From the NCBI GenBank assembly GCA_907165275.2, contig OU015678.1, positions 1,984,001-2,048,000 on the forward strand: DNA of 64,000 nucleotides. The letters run 5' to 3'. Under the pieces are notes generated by a model that saw only the letters and a program-made list of their open reading frames with translations, was not told the origin of the DNA and did not search any database. This DNA comes from Zygaena filipendulae (lineage: Eukaryota; Arthropoda; Insecta; Lepidoptera; Zygaenidae). The position numbers and the translations under genes are program-made. Each line of letters starts with the position of its first letter. Positions within the stretch are counted from its first letter, which is position 1. Below, piece after piece: positions 50,242 through 62,517 of the stretch.

Positions 50242-50424
50242 AGAGTGAAATTGTTTGTGTATGAAGTCACCCGGCCGCGCCAAGTCACCCCGCCAAGTGC
50301 GGGCGGCGCGGCGCGCGGCGTGGCGCCGGCGGTGTCCTCCAGTGACCTTGATCTTGCAGACGTTGCGTTTAGTGACCTCATGCTGGCTAGCTTACACCTG
50401 CGGGTTCCCCCACCTCAATTTTGA
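50242..50424 (+). CDS. Candidate GC-rich exon of an unidentified gene
   Basis: A frame from AGA at 50242 reads RVKLFVYEVTRPRQVTPPSA, then a Gly/Ala-rich part and SSSDLDLADVAFSDLMLASL, to TGA at 50422. Third positions are strongly G/C, as in the real exons of the neighbouring genes. The RVKLFVYEV start looks like a C2-domain beta strand, but that is only a resemblance. The upstream acceptor is weak (CCAATAGAG) and no partner exon is established. Other frames of this GC-rich patch are also open, so chance is possible. Confidence 0.25.
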   Translation, partial: RVKLFVYEVTRPRQVTPPSAGGAARGVAPAVSSSDLDLADVAFSDLMLASLHLRVPPPQF

Positions 50425-50435
50425 TATATTTCGGT

Positions 50436-52400
50436 AGATATCCGTAAAAGCACATGTCCAGAAAATCCAGTGAAATAGGACCAAAAAGGTTCCATTTTCC
50501 AGTCTGTGGGGGCTGGGCGTGTTTATAAAATTGGTTAGCTACTTATTTATCATAATATAGGTACTTACATATGTATAGATGGATAACTTATTTATTTATT
50601 TATTTAACCAAAAACAAAAAAGTAACATGGTGTTGATACACAAGTTGGGTACTAATAATTAGGTACTAAACTAACAATGCTTATTCAAATTTCTTAAGTA
50701 TATCTATCTTTATACTATATAGTACCAATCCAAATGTGATCCTATCTACATAATGTGAAACAATAGTAATCACGCTACTCTTACACCATGATAATTAGCC
50801 TTACAATGGCCCCCGCACTAGGTAGTCCTGTATCGCGGAGGCCCTTATAGATTTAACCTTTTTTTTTTTATATCAGTAAGTTATCCCTCGGATTGAAAAT
50901 TCCATGTTAGATAAATGATAAGTTTATTGCAAAATACTATAGAGAAAAAAATACTACAAATCCATAATCTAATCGTAATATAGCTAGAATTATCATATTT
51001 ATATCTCTGATGATAATAAAATAGTTTTTTATAATGTAGGTAGGTATCATGTTTTTTTTGTATGACACATACATTTTTATCAGTATACAGTGACACACAG
51101 ACAGAACGATACTCTTGCTTGCGTTTGTGGACTTTATTAGAATATTCCGGTGAGTTCTCCTTTTGTTAACCGATTTCAAAAAAGGAGCTGCTCTGGCAGC
51201 TTCTCTAGTAGAATTTTTAATGTGTGCGACTTTTTAGAAACTAGGTACGTGACCACAGGTACTTTACTAATCTTACTACGTCTTTACCTAATAAATTTTT
51301 CCAGCCGTTCCCGCAGGAACTCCAAATTTCTTTCATATTCTTCTTCTGCTTACAATAACGAACACAACAAAAAAGAATTAGCGAAATTGGTCCAGCCGTT
51401 TACGCGTGATGGCGTGACCAAGGGAAATAGGGATTCATTTTTATATAATTTTTTTATAAAAACCGTATCCATATAAAATACAAATTCTAGCGCAAAAGAG
51501 CCGCAAATACTTCATAGATTTAATTTTTTTTAGGACCTTTTTGCGTCGCCGATCTTGGTTACTAAGCGTGGGTAACTTAAGTGCTCATCCTTTTTCTTTG
51601 CTGGCATTCCAAATATACTCGTATTTTCTGCATTCCACTTACTGTCAACTTCGTAAACAGCCTAGGTGGAAGGTAGGCGTAACCGCGTAACTAAACTATA
51701 AATGTATGGCGTTGAACACATTTCGTTACGTGAATGAATCAGTGTGCGTGACGAAATAGCTTTGAGTGCGACAATCTGGCGTCGACATTAGTTTTCATTT
51801 GTTTTCATACTTACTAAAATGAAAAAAAAAGAAAAAAGAAAATGAGTTGATGCCTTTTCTATCATATTCTGTATTTGTTATTCTTTATATGCCACACAAC
51901 CTCAGTTTGAGAAAAGGGCCCTAGCCCTACGCTCTAGGGCCGTGGTTCCATTGGTTATCTGGGGTTATTCTGACATGTCATATTAATACTCGTGGGAGTT
52001 GCGGGTGCAAACTTTTAAAAATTAAGTCTACAAATTTGAAGAGTCGGTCGTCTGAAGTTAGTTATCAGTATTATAGAATTTCGAACCGGTAGACTAGACC
52101 ATCCTGGGGTAGGCACTAGACCATCCTAGGGTGGGCCCGGCCCACCCGGCCCCGCCTGTATATACGCCAATGCGTGGTTCCCAAACTATGGGTCGCCAAC
52201 TTTAGAAAGTGGGCCCTGAAAACCGAAAGTACCAATGCATTTTTTCTTATTTGAACCGACCTTTACCTATCCATACTGCTGTTAGGTACACCCCTTTCTT
52301 CATGAAAACCAAGTGGTGAGTCCCTAGTCAACTTTGGGAACCACTGTTCTAAGAAGTCTAATAGACAGGCCCTATTTCAACAGGTATATATTTTTTTGTT
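50436..52400. other. Intergenic upstream of esterase 1
   Basis: Repeat remnants at 51165-51430 (AACCGATTTCAAAAAAGGAG and TTCCCGCAGGAACTCC). The rest is AT-rich without a supported exon. A noncoding first exon of esterase 1 may lie here but cannot be placed. Confidence 0.45.
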
Positions 52401-52451
52401 TTGATTCATATTTTCACGGACACGTTTCCCCGGTTTTCCAGAGGAGGCAGA

Positions 52452-55400
52452 ATGACCGACGCGCCGGTAGTGCACGTGGAGCAGGGAGACCTGCTGGGCA
52501 AGGTAGTATCTGGCGCTACCGGGAAGTCCTTCTACAGCTTCCAGGGCATACCCTACGCTAAACCGCCGCTTGGCTCGCTCAGATTCAAGGTATGACCCTC
52601 TATTTTTTTATATTTGTAATCTATCCATATAAAATGCTTTGTCCTGAATGACTGACGGATCAACGCACAGCCTAAACCGCCGATGGAGGGTGTGCTCTTA
52701 GCTAGTTATATGTATACCTATATATAAGATATTTCGTCAATTTTCAATATATTTCAGTAGGTGCCTACATTTAATATTTACTTACGAAATAATCTGGAAA
52801 AAACGTTTCCATCTTGTATAAAATCTTCAGCTTTTCATTTTGTAGCATCTTATCATTTGCGCGAGAACAAATTAGATAGCTACATTTATCTCTTCAAATA
52901 TTATGCCGATTACGTAATTTTGTGTTCACAGTGACACTTATTTCTTACGTAATAAAGATCAAAATCGCACGTTCATAGACTAACTTTTAAATTAATAAAA
53001 AACTACTGCATAATAATTGTGAGCGAAAGATGAAGCATCTTCCAATTTATTTTCTTCTTTATTACTTTAAAATAGGTTCGCCAATATCCTACTTAATATA
53101 CTTAATACTTATATCCTACTAATATTATAAACGCGAAAGTTTGTAAGTATGTATGGATGGATGGATGGATGGATGTTTGTTACTCTTTCACGCAAAAACT
53201 ACTGGATGGATTTAAATGAAACTTTACAATAATATAGCTTATACATCAGATTAACACATAGGATACTTTTTATCCCGGAATTCCCGCGGGAACTCTGAAA
53301 TTAACGGGGGTGAAACCGCGGGGCACAATTAGTTATTACCTATTATACTAGCGGTCCCTGCGATTTCACTGTAATTTCCGCGGTAATTTCGGAGTTCCCG
53401 CGGGAATTACAGTATAAACTATAGTATAAACTTTCCTCTATCTATTGGTGCAAACCGGATGAAAATCCGTTCTGTAGTTTTAATGTTTATCGCGAACAGA
53501 CAGACAGACAGATGCGATAGAGAACTTTGTTTTACAATGTATATGTAAAAATTAGTATGGCATTATCTGTGGTATGGCCATGGAGAAAGTAGATTCGGTC
53601 TATATTTAAGAGTTTGATTAATCTCTTTGTTTGTCCATACTAATCCGCATCTGCCTGATGTTTCCAGGCGCCACAACCAGCAGAAGCCTGGGACGGGGTC
53701 CGCGATGCGACCTCAGAAGGTAACGTCAGCGCTCAAGTAGACTGGTTGGGACACAAAGAGTTCGCCGGCGACGAGAACTGCCTCTTCCTGAACGTCTACA
53801 CCACAAACCTCGACGGCGAGTTCCTTCCGGTCATGGTCTACATCCATGGAGGCGGTTTCAGATACGGCTCGGGCAACTCCAACTTCTACGGCGCGGATTA
53901 CCTCGTCGACAAAGACGTCGTAGTCGTCACGTTGAACTACCGGTGCGGACCGTTGGGTTTCCTCAGCCTCAACACTCCCGAGGTGCCGGGGAACGCTGGT
54001 CTAAGAGACATTATCCAAGCGTTGAATTGGGTGAAACAAAACATTGCCAGCTTCGGTGGTAACTCCGGTAATATAACAGTGTTCGGAGAGAGCTGCGGCG
54101 GCGTGGCCGTGTCTATACTAACCGCCAGTCCTCTATCCAAGAACATGATAAGCAAGGCCATCATACAATCGGGCACGGCGCTGAACAGTTGGGCCTTCCA
54201 GAAGGATCCAATAGAAAACGCCAAACTGCTAGCCAGGACCCTGGGCTCTGAGTTGGAGGACGTCGACGAACTACTAGAGTTCCTGTCGGCGACGCCGGTC
54301 AAAGACATGATCAAAGCGAACGAGAAACTGCACCCCGAAGAGTTGTTCATGGAGAAAGGTGCCAACGTCTTCGGACCGGTCGTGGAGAAGGAATTCCCCG
54401 GCGTGGACGCGGTGTTGACGGAACCTTTTATAGATGTGCTCACCTCGGGCAGAGTGGCTGAGGTGCCGGTGATGATAGGCACAACGAGCTTGGAGTTCAC
54501 CTTCGAGCGTATCAACGACGACCTCCAGATATTCATACCGGACAACTTCAATATCGACAAAAACACCGACGAAGCCATAGCTATATCCAATAAGATCCGC
54601 GAGTTGTACTTCAAAGGTGGCACCGCGAGCATAGACACGCTGAGTGAATACTTCACGCTGCTGTCGGATAAACTGGTCAACGTGGACACTCACAGATACG
54701 TCCAGTACTTGGTGAAGGCGTCTAGCAAGCCGATATACTACTACAAGTTCGACTATGTGGGCGGATTGAATATATACAAGAACTTCTTGGAGAGTTTCGG
54801 CCTGAAGCACGCCGGGCACATGGACGAGCTGGGGTACCTGTTCAGGATGGACCTGCTGAAGGACGTGCAGCCGAGCCCGCACGACGAGAAGATGAGGGAG
54901 AAGATGCTGCGGCTGTGGACCAACTTCGCCAAGTGTGGGTGAGTGTTGAAATCTAGCTATGCACTAGCTGAACATCGGATTTTGCTCAGAAATTAATTTC
55001 GAATTATTTTCTGTCCTTGGTATTTATACAATCCTAACTGGTCCCAGCGAGAACTCCCGGATAAAAAGTACCCTATATCCTTTTCTGTACCCTGGACAAC
55101 GTGTATGCAAAACTTCATGAATATTATAGTTAAGTATTTAAGGTTTCAAAGAGTTACAAACAAACAAACTCACATTCGCATTTATACGTAACTAGCTGTT
55201 CCCCGCGGTTTCACCCGCAAAAATTTCGGAGATACCGCAGGAATTTCGAGATACAAAGTACCCTATGTCTTTTTCTGTACTCCTGAAAACGTGCATGCAA
55301 AATTTCACGATGATTGGTTGAGCCTTTAAGGCGTGAAAGCCTAAAAAACAAACTCACTTTCGCATTTATAATATTAGTAAAGATTGGGTATTTTTTTTTT

Positions 55401-56196
55401 CTGTAGCATAATGTGGTTAAAATGGCTAAAATTGTCTTTACTCCATTCCAGCAACCCCACTCCGGAGGAAAGTTCCTACATCACGGTCACGTGGCTCCCA
55501 GTCACCAAAGACAACTTGTACTATATGAACTTGGCCGACGAACTCTCCCTGGAAACTAACCCCAGCAAAGAGAGAATGGACTTCTGGGACGAGCTCTACA
55601 GGAAATATTACAAGGTCTACGAAGACTCCAAGACCAATGACAAAGTGCCACAGATCGAGAACACAGTCGTATCCGAAGTGAGCGAAGAAGTGGACTGTAA
55701 ATTCTCGAGCAACACAATCGAAACGGTCACACGCAGTGAAGTCTTCGAAACGGAGAACGTATCCAAAGAGATCGTCACTGAAACAGTTATAGAAGACCCG
55801 ATCATAATTGAAAGCACAATCGAGAAGATGCCCGAGGACCCTATCGTAGTCGAGAGTGTAGTCGAGAAGACGCACGAGCAACCCATAGTCGAGGTCAAAG
55901 AAGAGAAAGAAGACAAAGTTGAGAAAGAAGTAGACAAAACAGAGAGGGAGAACAAAGAAGAGGAACTAGTGAAACCCCAGAATGGCACATACCAGAACGG
56001 CAATGGCGTCGAAGATAAACTCGCGGGTGCTGTGAGGAAATCGCGGCCGTCGAACGAGATCAAAATGGTGCAGCCGAGCAACGGCGCGCCCAAAGACGTG
56101 ATCAGAGCGAACGACCCGCCCGAGGACGACCTGCCCAAGAACATCGGCGTCAACAAGTTCGTCAACTTCTTCGAATCGCTCGGCGGGAAGAAGTGA
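52452..56196 (+). CDS. Cytosolic carboxylesterase (alpha-esterase type) with acidic C-terminal tail, 717 aa
   Basis: Exons 52452-52589, 53668-54938 and 55452-56196 join at GT-AG introns (phases 0 and 2) to 717 residues. It should hydrolyse carboxyl esters through an alpha/beta-hydrolase fold. Visible landmarks are the N-terminal GIPYAKPPLGSLRF, oxyanion loop HGGG (106-109), nucleophile elbow GESCGG (Ser188), GTTSLEF with the likely acid Glu322, and KHAGHMDELGYLF with His430. The triad is complete. The elbow has Cys where Ala is usual. There is no signal peptide, so the enzyme is probably cytosolic. The catalytic domain ends near residue 545. About 170 further residues are Glu/Lys/Val-rich with loose repeats (EDPIIIESTIEK, EDPIVVESVVEK) and end KFVNFFESLGGKK, far longer than usual. 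The acceptor TTTTCCAG lies 10 bp before the ATG, implying an upstream noncoding exon. Detoxification or odorant breakdown is possible but not shown. Confidence 0.9.
52620..52705 (+). mobile_element. Short Helitron-like repeat in esterase 1 intron 1
   Basis: A|TCTATCCATATAAAATGCTT to TTAGCTAG|T, related to 5940-6146 but internally deleted. Confidence 0.65.
53114..53560. mobile_element. Two Helitron-like repeats in esterase 1 intron 1
   Basis: 53114-53332 on plus (A|TCCTACTAATATTATAAACG to CACAATTAG|T) contains a GGAT microsatellite at 53155-53175. 53345-53560 on minus starts ACTAGCGGTCCCTGCG. They meet 3' end to 3' end, about 108 bp before exon 2. Confidence 0.7.
54990..55383 (-). mobile_element. 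Two Helitron-like repeats in esterase 1 intron 2
   Basis: A degenerate copy near 55030-55190 (CGGATAAAAAGTACCCTATA), then 55192-55383 (CTAGCTGTTCCCCGCGGTTT to AATATTAGTAAAGA), ending 68 bp before exon 3. Confidence 0.7.
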
Positions 56197-56299
56197 GTGG
56201 CAACACTCGATATTATTAACCCAACGACAGTGGCTTTCGGTTATCGATACGACATTAACAGAACTTTAGATCCGATGTACGAGGAAGACACAAAGGAAT

Positions 56300-56575
56300 A
56301 GGCTTGTATGTGTGAAAATCATAATTCTATTGAGTCAGTCTTGTAGATTAATAAAAAATAAATTGTATTTTTCGTTTTTTCAAATTATTGAAAAAATACT
56401 AGTGGGGGCTCTTGACGTCATAACGCGCTATAAACTGTAGCACGGCGTGACGTCACGCGACATTTCAACATAATAAATCTCCGTTATTTTTTGAAAAGAA
56501 AAAAATATATGTCCAATATTTTTTATTAATCTACATGACGGACTAAAAATTAAAATTTGCTTGACAAGCCCATTG
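56300..56575. mobile_element. CRE-bearing MITE downstream of esterase 1
   Basis: Contains the family segments TCTTGTAGATTAATAAAAAA and CTACATGACGGACTAAAAAT, with octamers at 56414 (TTGACGTCATAA) and 56448 (GTGACGTCACGC). It lies 100 bp after the esterase stop, possibly within the 3' untranslated region. Confidence 0.65.
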
Positions 56576-59500
56576 ACCCCACGGAAACTGTACTCGAGCA
56601 CATGGAACTCTAAATCTCAGACCAAACAAAAACTAAAGACGGAACGTCTCGAACAACGAAGTGAAGCCGGTCGCGTATGCATGTGGTGCTTAGGAGTGCC
56701 ACAACGATTCCCAGGTATGGTGTCTCTTTCTTATAAGTGTGTGCGTGTTTCTGTGTACGTGCACGGCCTGGTGTCTTTCTCCCGACTTCACTCGTTTGTT
56801 CTACGCGTTCCGTCTTTAGTTTTTATTTGGTCTGAGCTCTAAATGCGAATAAACAAAGTCGAATATCGAGTTGTACGTGATTACGTACGTGTAATCAAAA
56901 ATCGACCTTATACCTTTGGACTGTGTTGTCTTATAAATGTTATCGGGTTATAATCACAGAGGTATAGTTTCTTGGAAAAGAGGTATGGTTCTAGTTTTCT
57001 TTTATTTCAGTTTTTTTTAAAGCTTTTATTTAACTTGCAATGTATATATGTATGTATGTATGTAAAAGGGTGAAATCTTGCAACTCAATTTTGAAGCAGA
57101 TATCTTCAGCCGATTGAGCTGAAATTTTTTAATCATAGTTTCGTCGAATGAATAGTGAAAATTAAATAGATCGTTACAGTCAAAGACATCTCTTTTAATG
57201 TCTTTGGTTACAGTTATTACTGCATACGGAATTTGAATACCAAATTTTTATACTGCCTAACTCCTTCTAATTTGTTATATCCAAAGTTATATCATAACTT
57301 TATACCTATCACTTTTTAGTCGAATCGTACAGTATTAATGATAATAAGAAGTCTAGTTATAATTTGTGTCGGTAACCGAAAGACTACCTACGTCGTTCAC
57401 TACAAGTTGCACTTCTTAATGTTGCAACAACAGAAATGTGAACTAAATTATGGCTAAGAACTGGGACTTAAATTAGCGACTTACGACGTACTTAAAATAT
57501 TTCATTTAAAAGTAATCGATGCGAAAATACGAAAAATAAAGTCAATACTAATTTGAGATGAGAAATCTGCAATATTTAAACTCGATCCATATCAAGTTTA
57601 CTTGATTTAAATTGATGCTCAACAGATAGAATATAGAATATTTAGTCACATGCCTACTAACTACTTACCTATCTGAAAGTTTGTATGGCTTGAAGGAAAA
57701 AAGGAGCCCTTAATTTAGTATTTTGTTCGCTGCTAAACATCAACATTTAATACTTAAGTTCCATATTTATTTTGTATTTAAATCTTTTCCAATAATTTTT
57801 AGTGGTACCTAATAAGATAATTTTAATTTTGTGTAAAGATAACATTCCGATTGTATAATACGAAGTGGGGTTTTCCAGTGCGCATAAAACTAAAAGAATA
57901 GATACAATATGTCTCGGTTGCCGCTATTGGTTTGTTAAAGTTAATGAATAGTATAGAATAGAAGTGTTTTATCTTGGGGAACAATCTAATACTGTCATTG
58001 GCGTTTCGCCATAATTACTTTAATTGCTAAAAAATACGTACATTGGCAGAATTAAATGCGATAAATCGCGACAGAATGCCATAAGAAGAATCTTATAAGA
58101 TATTTCTTTTTAAAAAGATTTTGATGAGAATATTATTTTAAATAAGAAAAATAGTAATTTTTGATGATAATTCTGCCGTTTTGTAAAATTAATTGGAAAA
58201 CTTTAATTGAAAACTGCCAAAAGTCGCTTTTTTGACACTTTTTTGCTTCAATGTATTGATATAAACTATGAAGTTTAAAAATAGTAGGTACGTCCTTACT
58301 GAATCTACTTCTACATACTTTCCTACTACTTTTTAATCGGAATATCTTAGAAGGTATTATTTTCAACAGTTCTTCAACTATAACACACTGATATCAATTG
58401 CAGTGAAGAAGCTAAAAAGGACAATAACATCAAGGCGTAGGTATGATGTTAGAAATAAATTTAAATCGTGCGCTGGAATATGGCATTTTTGTGAATTGAA
58501 CTCGGTTCTTTAAAGACTCGTGTAGTAAGTAGGGGTTAATGTTTGTAGTTTTAGATTTTCAAACTCGCCTCGAGAGATCATATTCATCAGAATCCTCATA
58601 TACAGTGTGTAACAGACAGCTCAAATAATAATAATTTAGGGGTGAATTGGTGAAAATAAAACCAAAGGTGTGAGATTTTGGTATGTTATATTTATAATTT
58701 TAGACTTATATGACTTCATAGTTTTCATGGTTAACTAAATATCCGCTGAGAGCCATCCCCAATGAACAGATACGTGTCGCTGATTGATTGTACAGAGGTG
58801 AAAGTTGTGTCGTAGAAACATCGAAGCACATAGAAATAAATGGATATTGTTTTTAATTTTAAACGAAAAATGCTTCCTTTTTGTTCTCGTGCCCTTTTGC
58901 CTTGCTAGATTTGCGTTCATATACGTTTAAAATTTAAATATTATTTTATCTTTCTGTAACACGTTGTATATTTATTTTATTTTATTTAACTATTAGTGTT
59001 ATGTTTATTCTTACATAATGAATGAGTTGTTGAATAATGCGATGCTTATTATTATGTAGCAAAAAAATATATAGTTGGATTTAATTTTATTCGCCATTGT
59101 GAGTGCCTTAAACTGATCAAACTACCCGCTTTTTCGTTATATTCCTGAGTCGTGATCTATAAATATGTAGGTACAGTCGGCATCAGAAACACGTAACCGC
59201 TTTTGACAGTAATTGAATCAAACTATAATGCAATAGGATGTATTAGATTTCAAAGACTGACAAAAGTGTTAGGTAACATAATATTCATAATAGCTGACTT
59301 CACTTCTTTTGAATGACGTTTTTTTATTTGCTTATAAGTTACACCTACGTATTATTCACACTATTAAAGCACAGGTATCAATCGTTCGTTTTTATTGTTG
59401 AAGCCACATCACGGCCGAGTTGTGACTCTTGGATGTTCATCCAACACTGCCCTTTGCCTGTTTCGGTTTTTGTATTTATAAAAAAAAAGTAAAGAATGTA

Positions 59501-60039
59501 ATGGTAGTCAGTAATTTTATTGTATGCCTGTGCCAATAAATTAATTTAAGATATTTTACGATTCCATTAGAGATATTATTTAGAAAACAGTATAACATGA
59601 TAGCGAGTATTTTTATAAATATTATTATTACGAAATATATTATGTAAATAGATCTATTTTTTTTTGTTTTCTTTCATTGGACATCATCAACAACATCATG
59701 TGGGCTAAAGAGTGAAGTACTATATAAGTATTCCAGATACTTATGACATCTATACTTATAATAAAACTGTAGAGAGGTCAATTCTGTACATTGAATATAT
59801 ATTCAAAACTAATATTAGAGGATGAATGGTGATCGATACTGATGCCAAAAATGCAATCAGTAAATTTTTTGTCTGTCTGTCTGTATGTGCACGCATGGAT
59901 CAAAAACTACTGAAGGGATTTTAACCAAACTTGGTACGATTGTAGTCCATACTCCTGGGCAGGTTATAGGCTATATAACATAACGCTAAGACACAAAGGA
60001 GCTGAGCAGTGACGATAAATTTGAAGCAAGTTGGATGAA
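56576..60039. other. Long AT-rich gap, no gene seen
   Basis: An open frame at 56561-56842 has no recognised domain and begins within MITE-derived sequence. A TGTATGTA run is at 57045-57065. An AATAAA at 59535 could be a polyadenylation signal but for no identified transcript. Helitron-type fragments occur near 57060-57180 and 59860-59990. Confidence 0.45.
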
Positions 60040-60224
60040 AATGCGCTTTCGAGCTCTTATCCTCGCATACGTTTACTCAGTCACGCAAAAACGGCTGAAC
60101 GATTTGGATGAAATTTGGCATGCACGTTGTCAGGGGTACAGAGAAGGACATAGGGTACTTTTTATCCCGGAATTCCCGCGGGAACTCCGAAATTACCGGG
60201 GTTGAAACCGCGGGGCACAGCTAG
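60040..60224 (+). mobile_element. Helitron-like repeat, plus strand, 5' end lost
   Basis: GTCACGCAAAAACGGCTGAA to ACCGCGGGGCACAGCTAG followed by T. Confidence 0.7.
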
Positions 60225-60695
60225 TAATAAATATATATTTTGATTTGAGATAAGAGTAATACTACTATTTTTAACAGACTTCAAAAAAGGAGATTCTCAG
60301 TTTGACCTGTATTTTTATGCAAGATTATGTCGCGTTTGGCTGAACCGATTTTGATGCTGTTTTCAGGTAAGTATAATATGTTTGTTTACCTACTTTAAGG
60401 ATATGTTCCGAAATGCACTGATAGCACTGGCCCCGTGCTCCCAGTGCCCTGAAATTCGTTCCGAATAACTTTCAGTATACTGTCGCAGTATCCGTAGTAG
60501 GCGGTATGACGTCATAATCGTCGCCATTTTTGTATTGAGGCTACTGGCGCTTTCGACATAGGTGCTCTGTGGTTTGATCACGTGATCAACCTCGGGCTAA
60601 TGATTGGTCAACCGCATCGGTCGGTTGATATCGTATGGTTGGGGTTGTTATGAGTGGTTGACAGCGTGACATGGCAACGACATGGATGTCAGAAT

Positions 60696-60752
60696 ACTGC
60701 GATAAAATGGCTCGATAAAATTTTATCGTGTTGCGCATCTTAGCCCCCCTGA
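60696..60752. mobile_element. Half copy of the GGGCTAAGATGCGC hairpin MITE
   Basis: ATAAAATGGCTCGATAAAAT and GTTGCGCATCTTAGCCCCCC match one arm of 36677-36809. The other arm is absent. Confidence 0.75.
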
Positions 60753-60857
60753 ACTGCGTTCCGTTTTAAACAGTAACCAGTACAGCTCAGTATAGCTAAC
60801 TTTATAGGAACCGGCTTCGCAGTATAATGAAGTGACGTCATGCCTTTCAGTGGTATA

Positions 60858-61094
60858 ACGGCCGCACTCAGAGTCGACTTTAATGATTACTTAGTTAAGT
60901 ATAGATTTTTAAAACATAACTGCCGCAATCAGAGACATTCAGTAAATTAATGTTAACTGGCATTTAATGAGATGTAACTTAATTAGTTAAATGCCAATTA
61001 ACATTAATTTATTAAACTTTCTGATTGCGGCAGTTTAGTTTTAAAAATCTATACTTAACTAAGTAATCATTAAAGTCGACTCTGAGTGCGGCGG
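60858..61094. mobile_element. TA-flanked hairpin MITE (CGGCCGCACTC ends)
   Basis: A 237-bp fold-back element closely matching 43148-43385. The left arm ACGGCCGCACTCAGAGTCGA is mirrored by TCGACTCTGAGTGCGGCGG, with TA at 60856-60857 and 61095-61096. Confidence 0.88.
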
Positions 61095-61096
61095 TA

Positions 61097-62040
61097 AGTG
61101 ATAAAAGAACATACCCTAAATGTGCTACAATTAGAAATAGGTGACTAAACAGTAGTTGTATAGTAATACAAACTGGAAAACCAACAAATTCGAAAAATAA
61201 AAACAAGGTTATGTAACAACAGTAGCAAAATAATTTTTTTTATTTTCTGAATTATAAACACAACAGTTCATTTTTAAGTAACAATAATAGTCAGTCTGTA
61301 AAAAAATACTTTACAATTAAAAATGTATTGTATCATTAAAACGTACTTAATAATATTGAATACCCACCCAACTATCACCTGTAAAACTTAAGTGAACCAC
61401 AGCCCCTGAGAATGAATTGAATTGAAAAACTTTATTTGACACAACACATGAAGAACTACAGGATACATTAACACAGAAGTATGAATATGTTCAAATGCAT
61501 AACTAAATGCAACAGTTACAAGGTTCAAAATTGAATGCGCGACCGTCTCGCGATGTTGTGTTAGTGTTTTCCGTCTAACGATAGTAACAAAATATTGCAA
61601 AAATAAGTACATCATTTTGGAAGCGCAGATAACCTAGAATTAGTTTACCTGGTTTAAAAAACAACAACAAAATATACATATTCCTGACATTGGCAAATGC
61701 ATTATGTTCTAAGTCCATAAAAAAAAATATACTGGAACTGCGAAATTATCGCGGGTGAAACCGCGAGGGAGAGCTAGTTTCTTATGGTGAAAGTGCGTAT
61801 GTATTTTTTTGTCCGGTTTTCTTGTCGTAACGCGTACAAGATGTAGAAGTAATTTCTATCACCGATTTATCGAAAAGTACCTACCTAACATACTTATTAT
61901 ATACCCATACACCAAAGGACTCCCTAAGGAAGCCCGAAATATACGTAATGTATATATATTATATATATTGCACAAATTATCACGATTCATAAAATTCAAG
62001 GAGGATCGCAACGTTAAGAAAAAAAAATTCAATAGGATAT
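61097..62040. other. Intergenic, no gene seen
   Basis: A Helitron 3' end is at about 61735-61777 (CGCGGGTGAAACCGCGAGGG then AGAGCTAG). Otherwise AT-rich, without a supported exon. Confidence 0.45.
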
Positions 62041-62410
62041 TTGACTAATTTTTTATTTTTAGCCCGTCGCGTCGTGTAGATTCATAAAAAATATTAGACA
62101 CGTATTTTTTTTTATGTAAGCAATAAATAAAGGAGACACTGAGTCGAAATGTCGCATGACGTCACAAGCAGGTGCAGTTTTTACCTGCACATGACGGACG
62201 TCACGAGCCCCCACTCCCAAACTTTAATGCGCTTTATCCAAGTATATTTTCATTAATTTGAAAAAGCAAAATATAGACATAGACATAGACATATACTTTA
62301 TTTGGCATCAACATCAAAATACCTTAAATATACGTGTCTATATTTTTTTACTATCTAACTGACGGACCAAATAGAACTTTGATTTTTATACCCTGTCATC
62401 AAGCCCATTG
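62041..62410. mobile_element. CRE-bearing MITE near esterase 2
   Basis: Family segments at both ends (GTGTAGATTCATAAAAAATA; CTAACTGACGGACCAAATAG). Octamer-like sites lie at 62157 (ATGACGTCACAA) and 62191 (GACGGACGTCACGA). A short ATAGACATAGACATAGACAT run at 62271-62290 is internal. It lies 108 bp beyond the stop of esterase 2. Confidence 0.65.
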
Positions 62411-62517
62411 AGAACCTCCTCCTTTTTTGGATGTCGGTTAAAAATAAAACTACTGCACACACTGTGCGAGAAAATACAAACTAACCGTGACCTACTTATT
62501 GTTAGAAGTTAGCTCTA

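Noticed and set aside
53937..54882. Long open frames of 250 and 202 codons antisense to esterase exon 2
   Set aside because: They mirror the GC-rich codons of a clearly real exon. They have no domain and no independent start or splice context.
55384..55451. Upstream extension of esterase exon 3 with its own ATG
   Set aside because: This is intron sequence before the acceptor TTCCAG at 55451; splicing from exon 2 restores the esterase motif across the junction.
56561..56842. 93-codon frame downstream of esterase 1
   Set aside because: Starts in MITE-derived sequence and has no domain or splice partner; more likely untranslated or intergenic.
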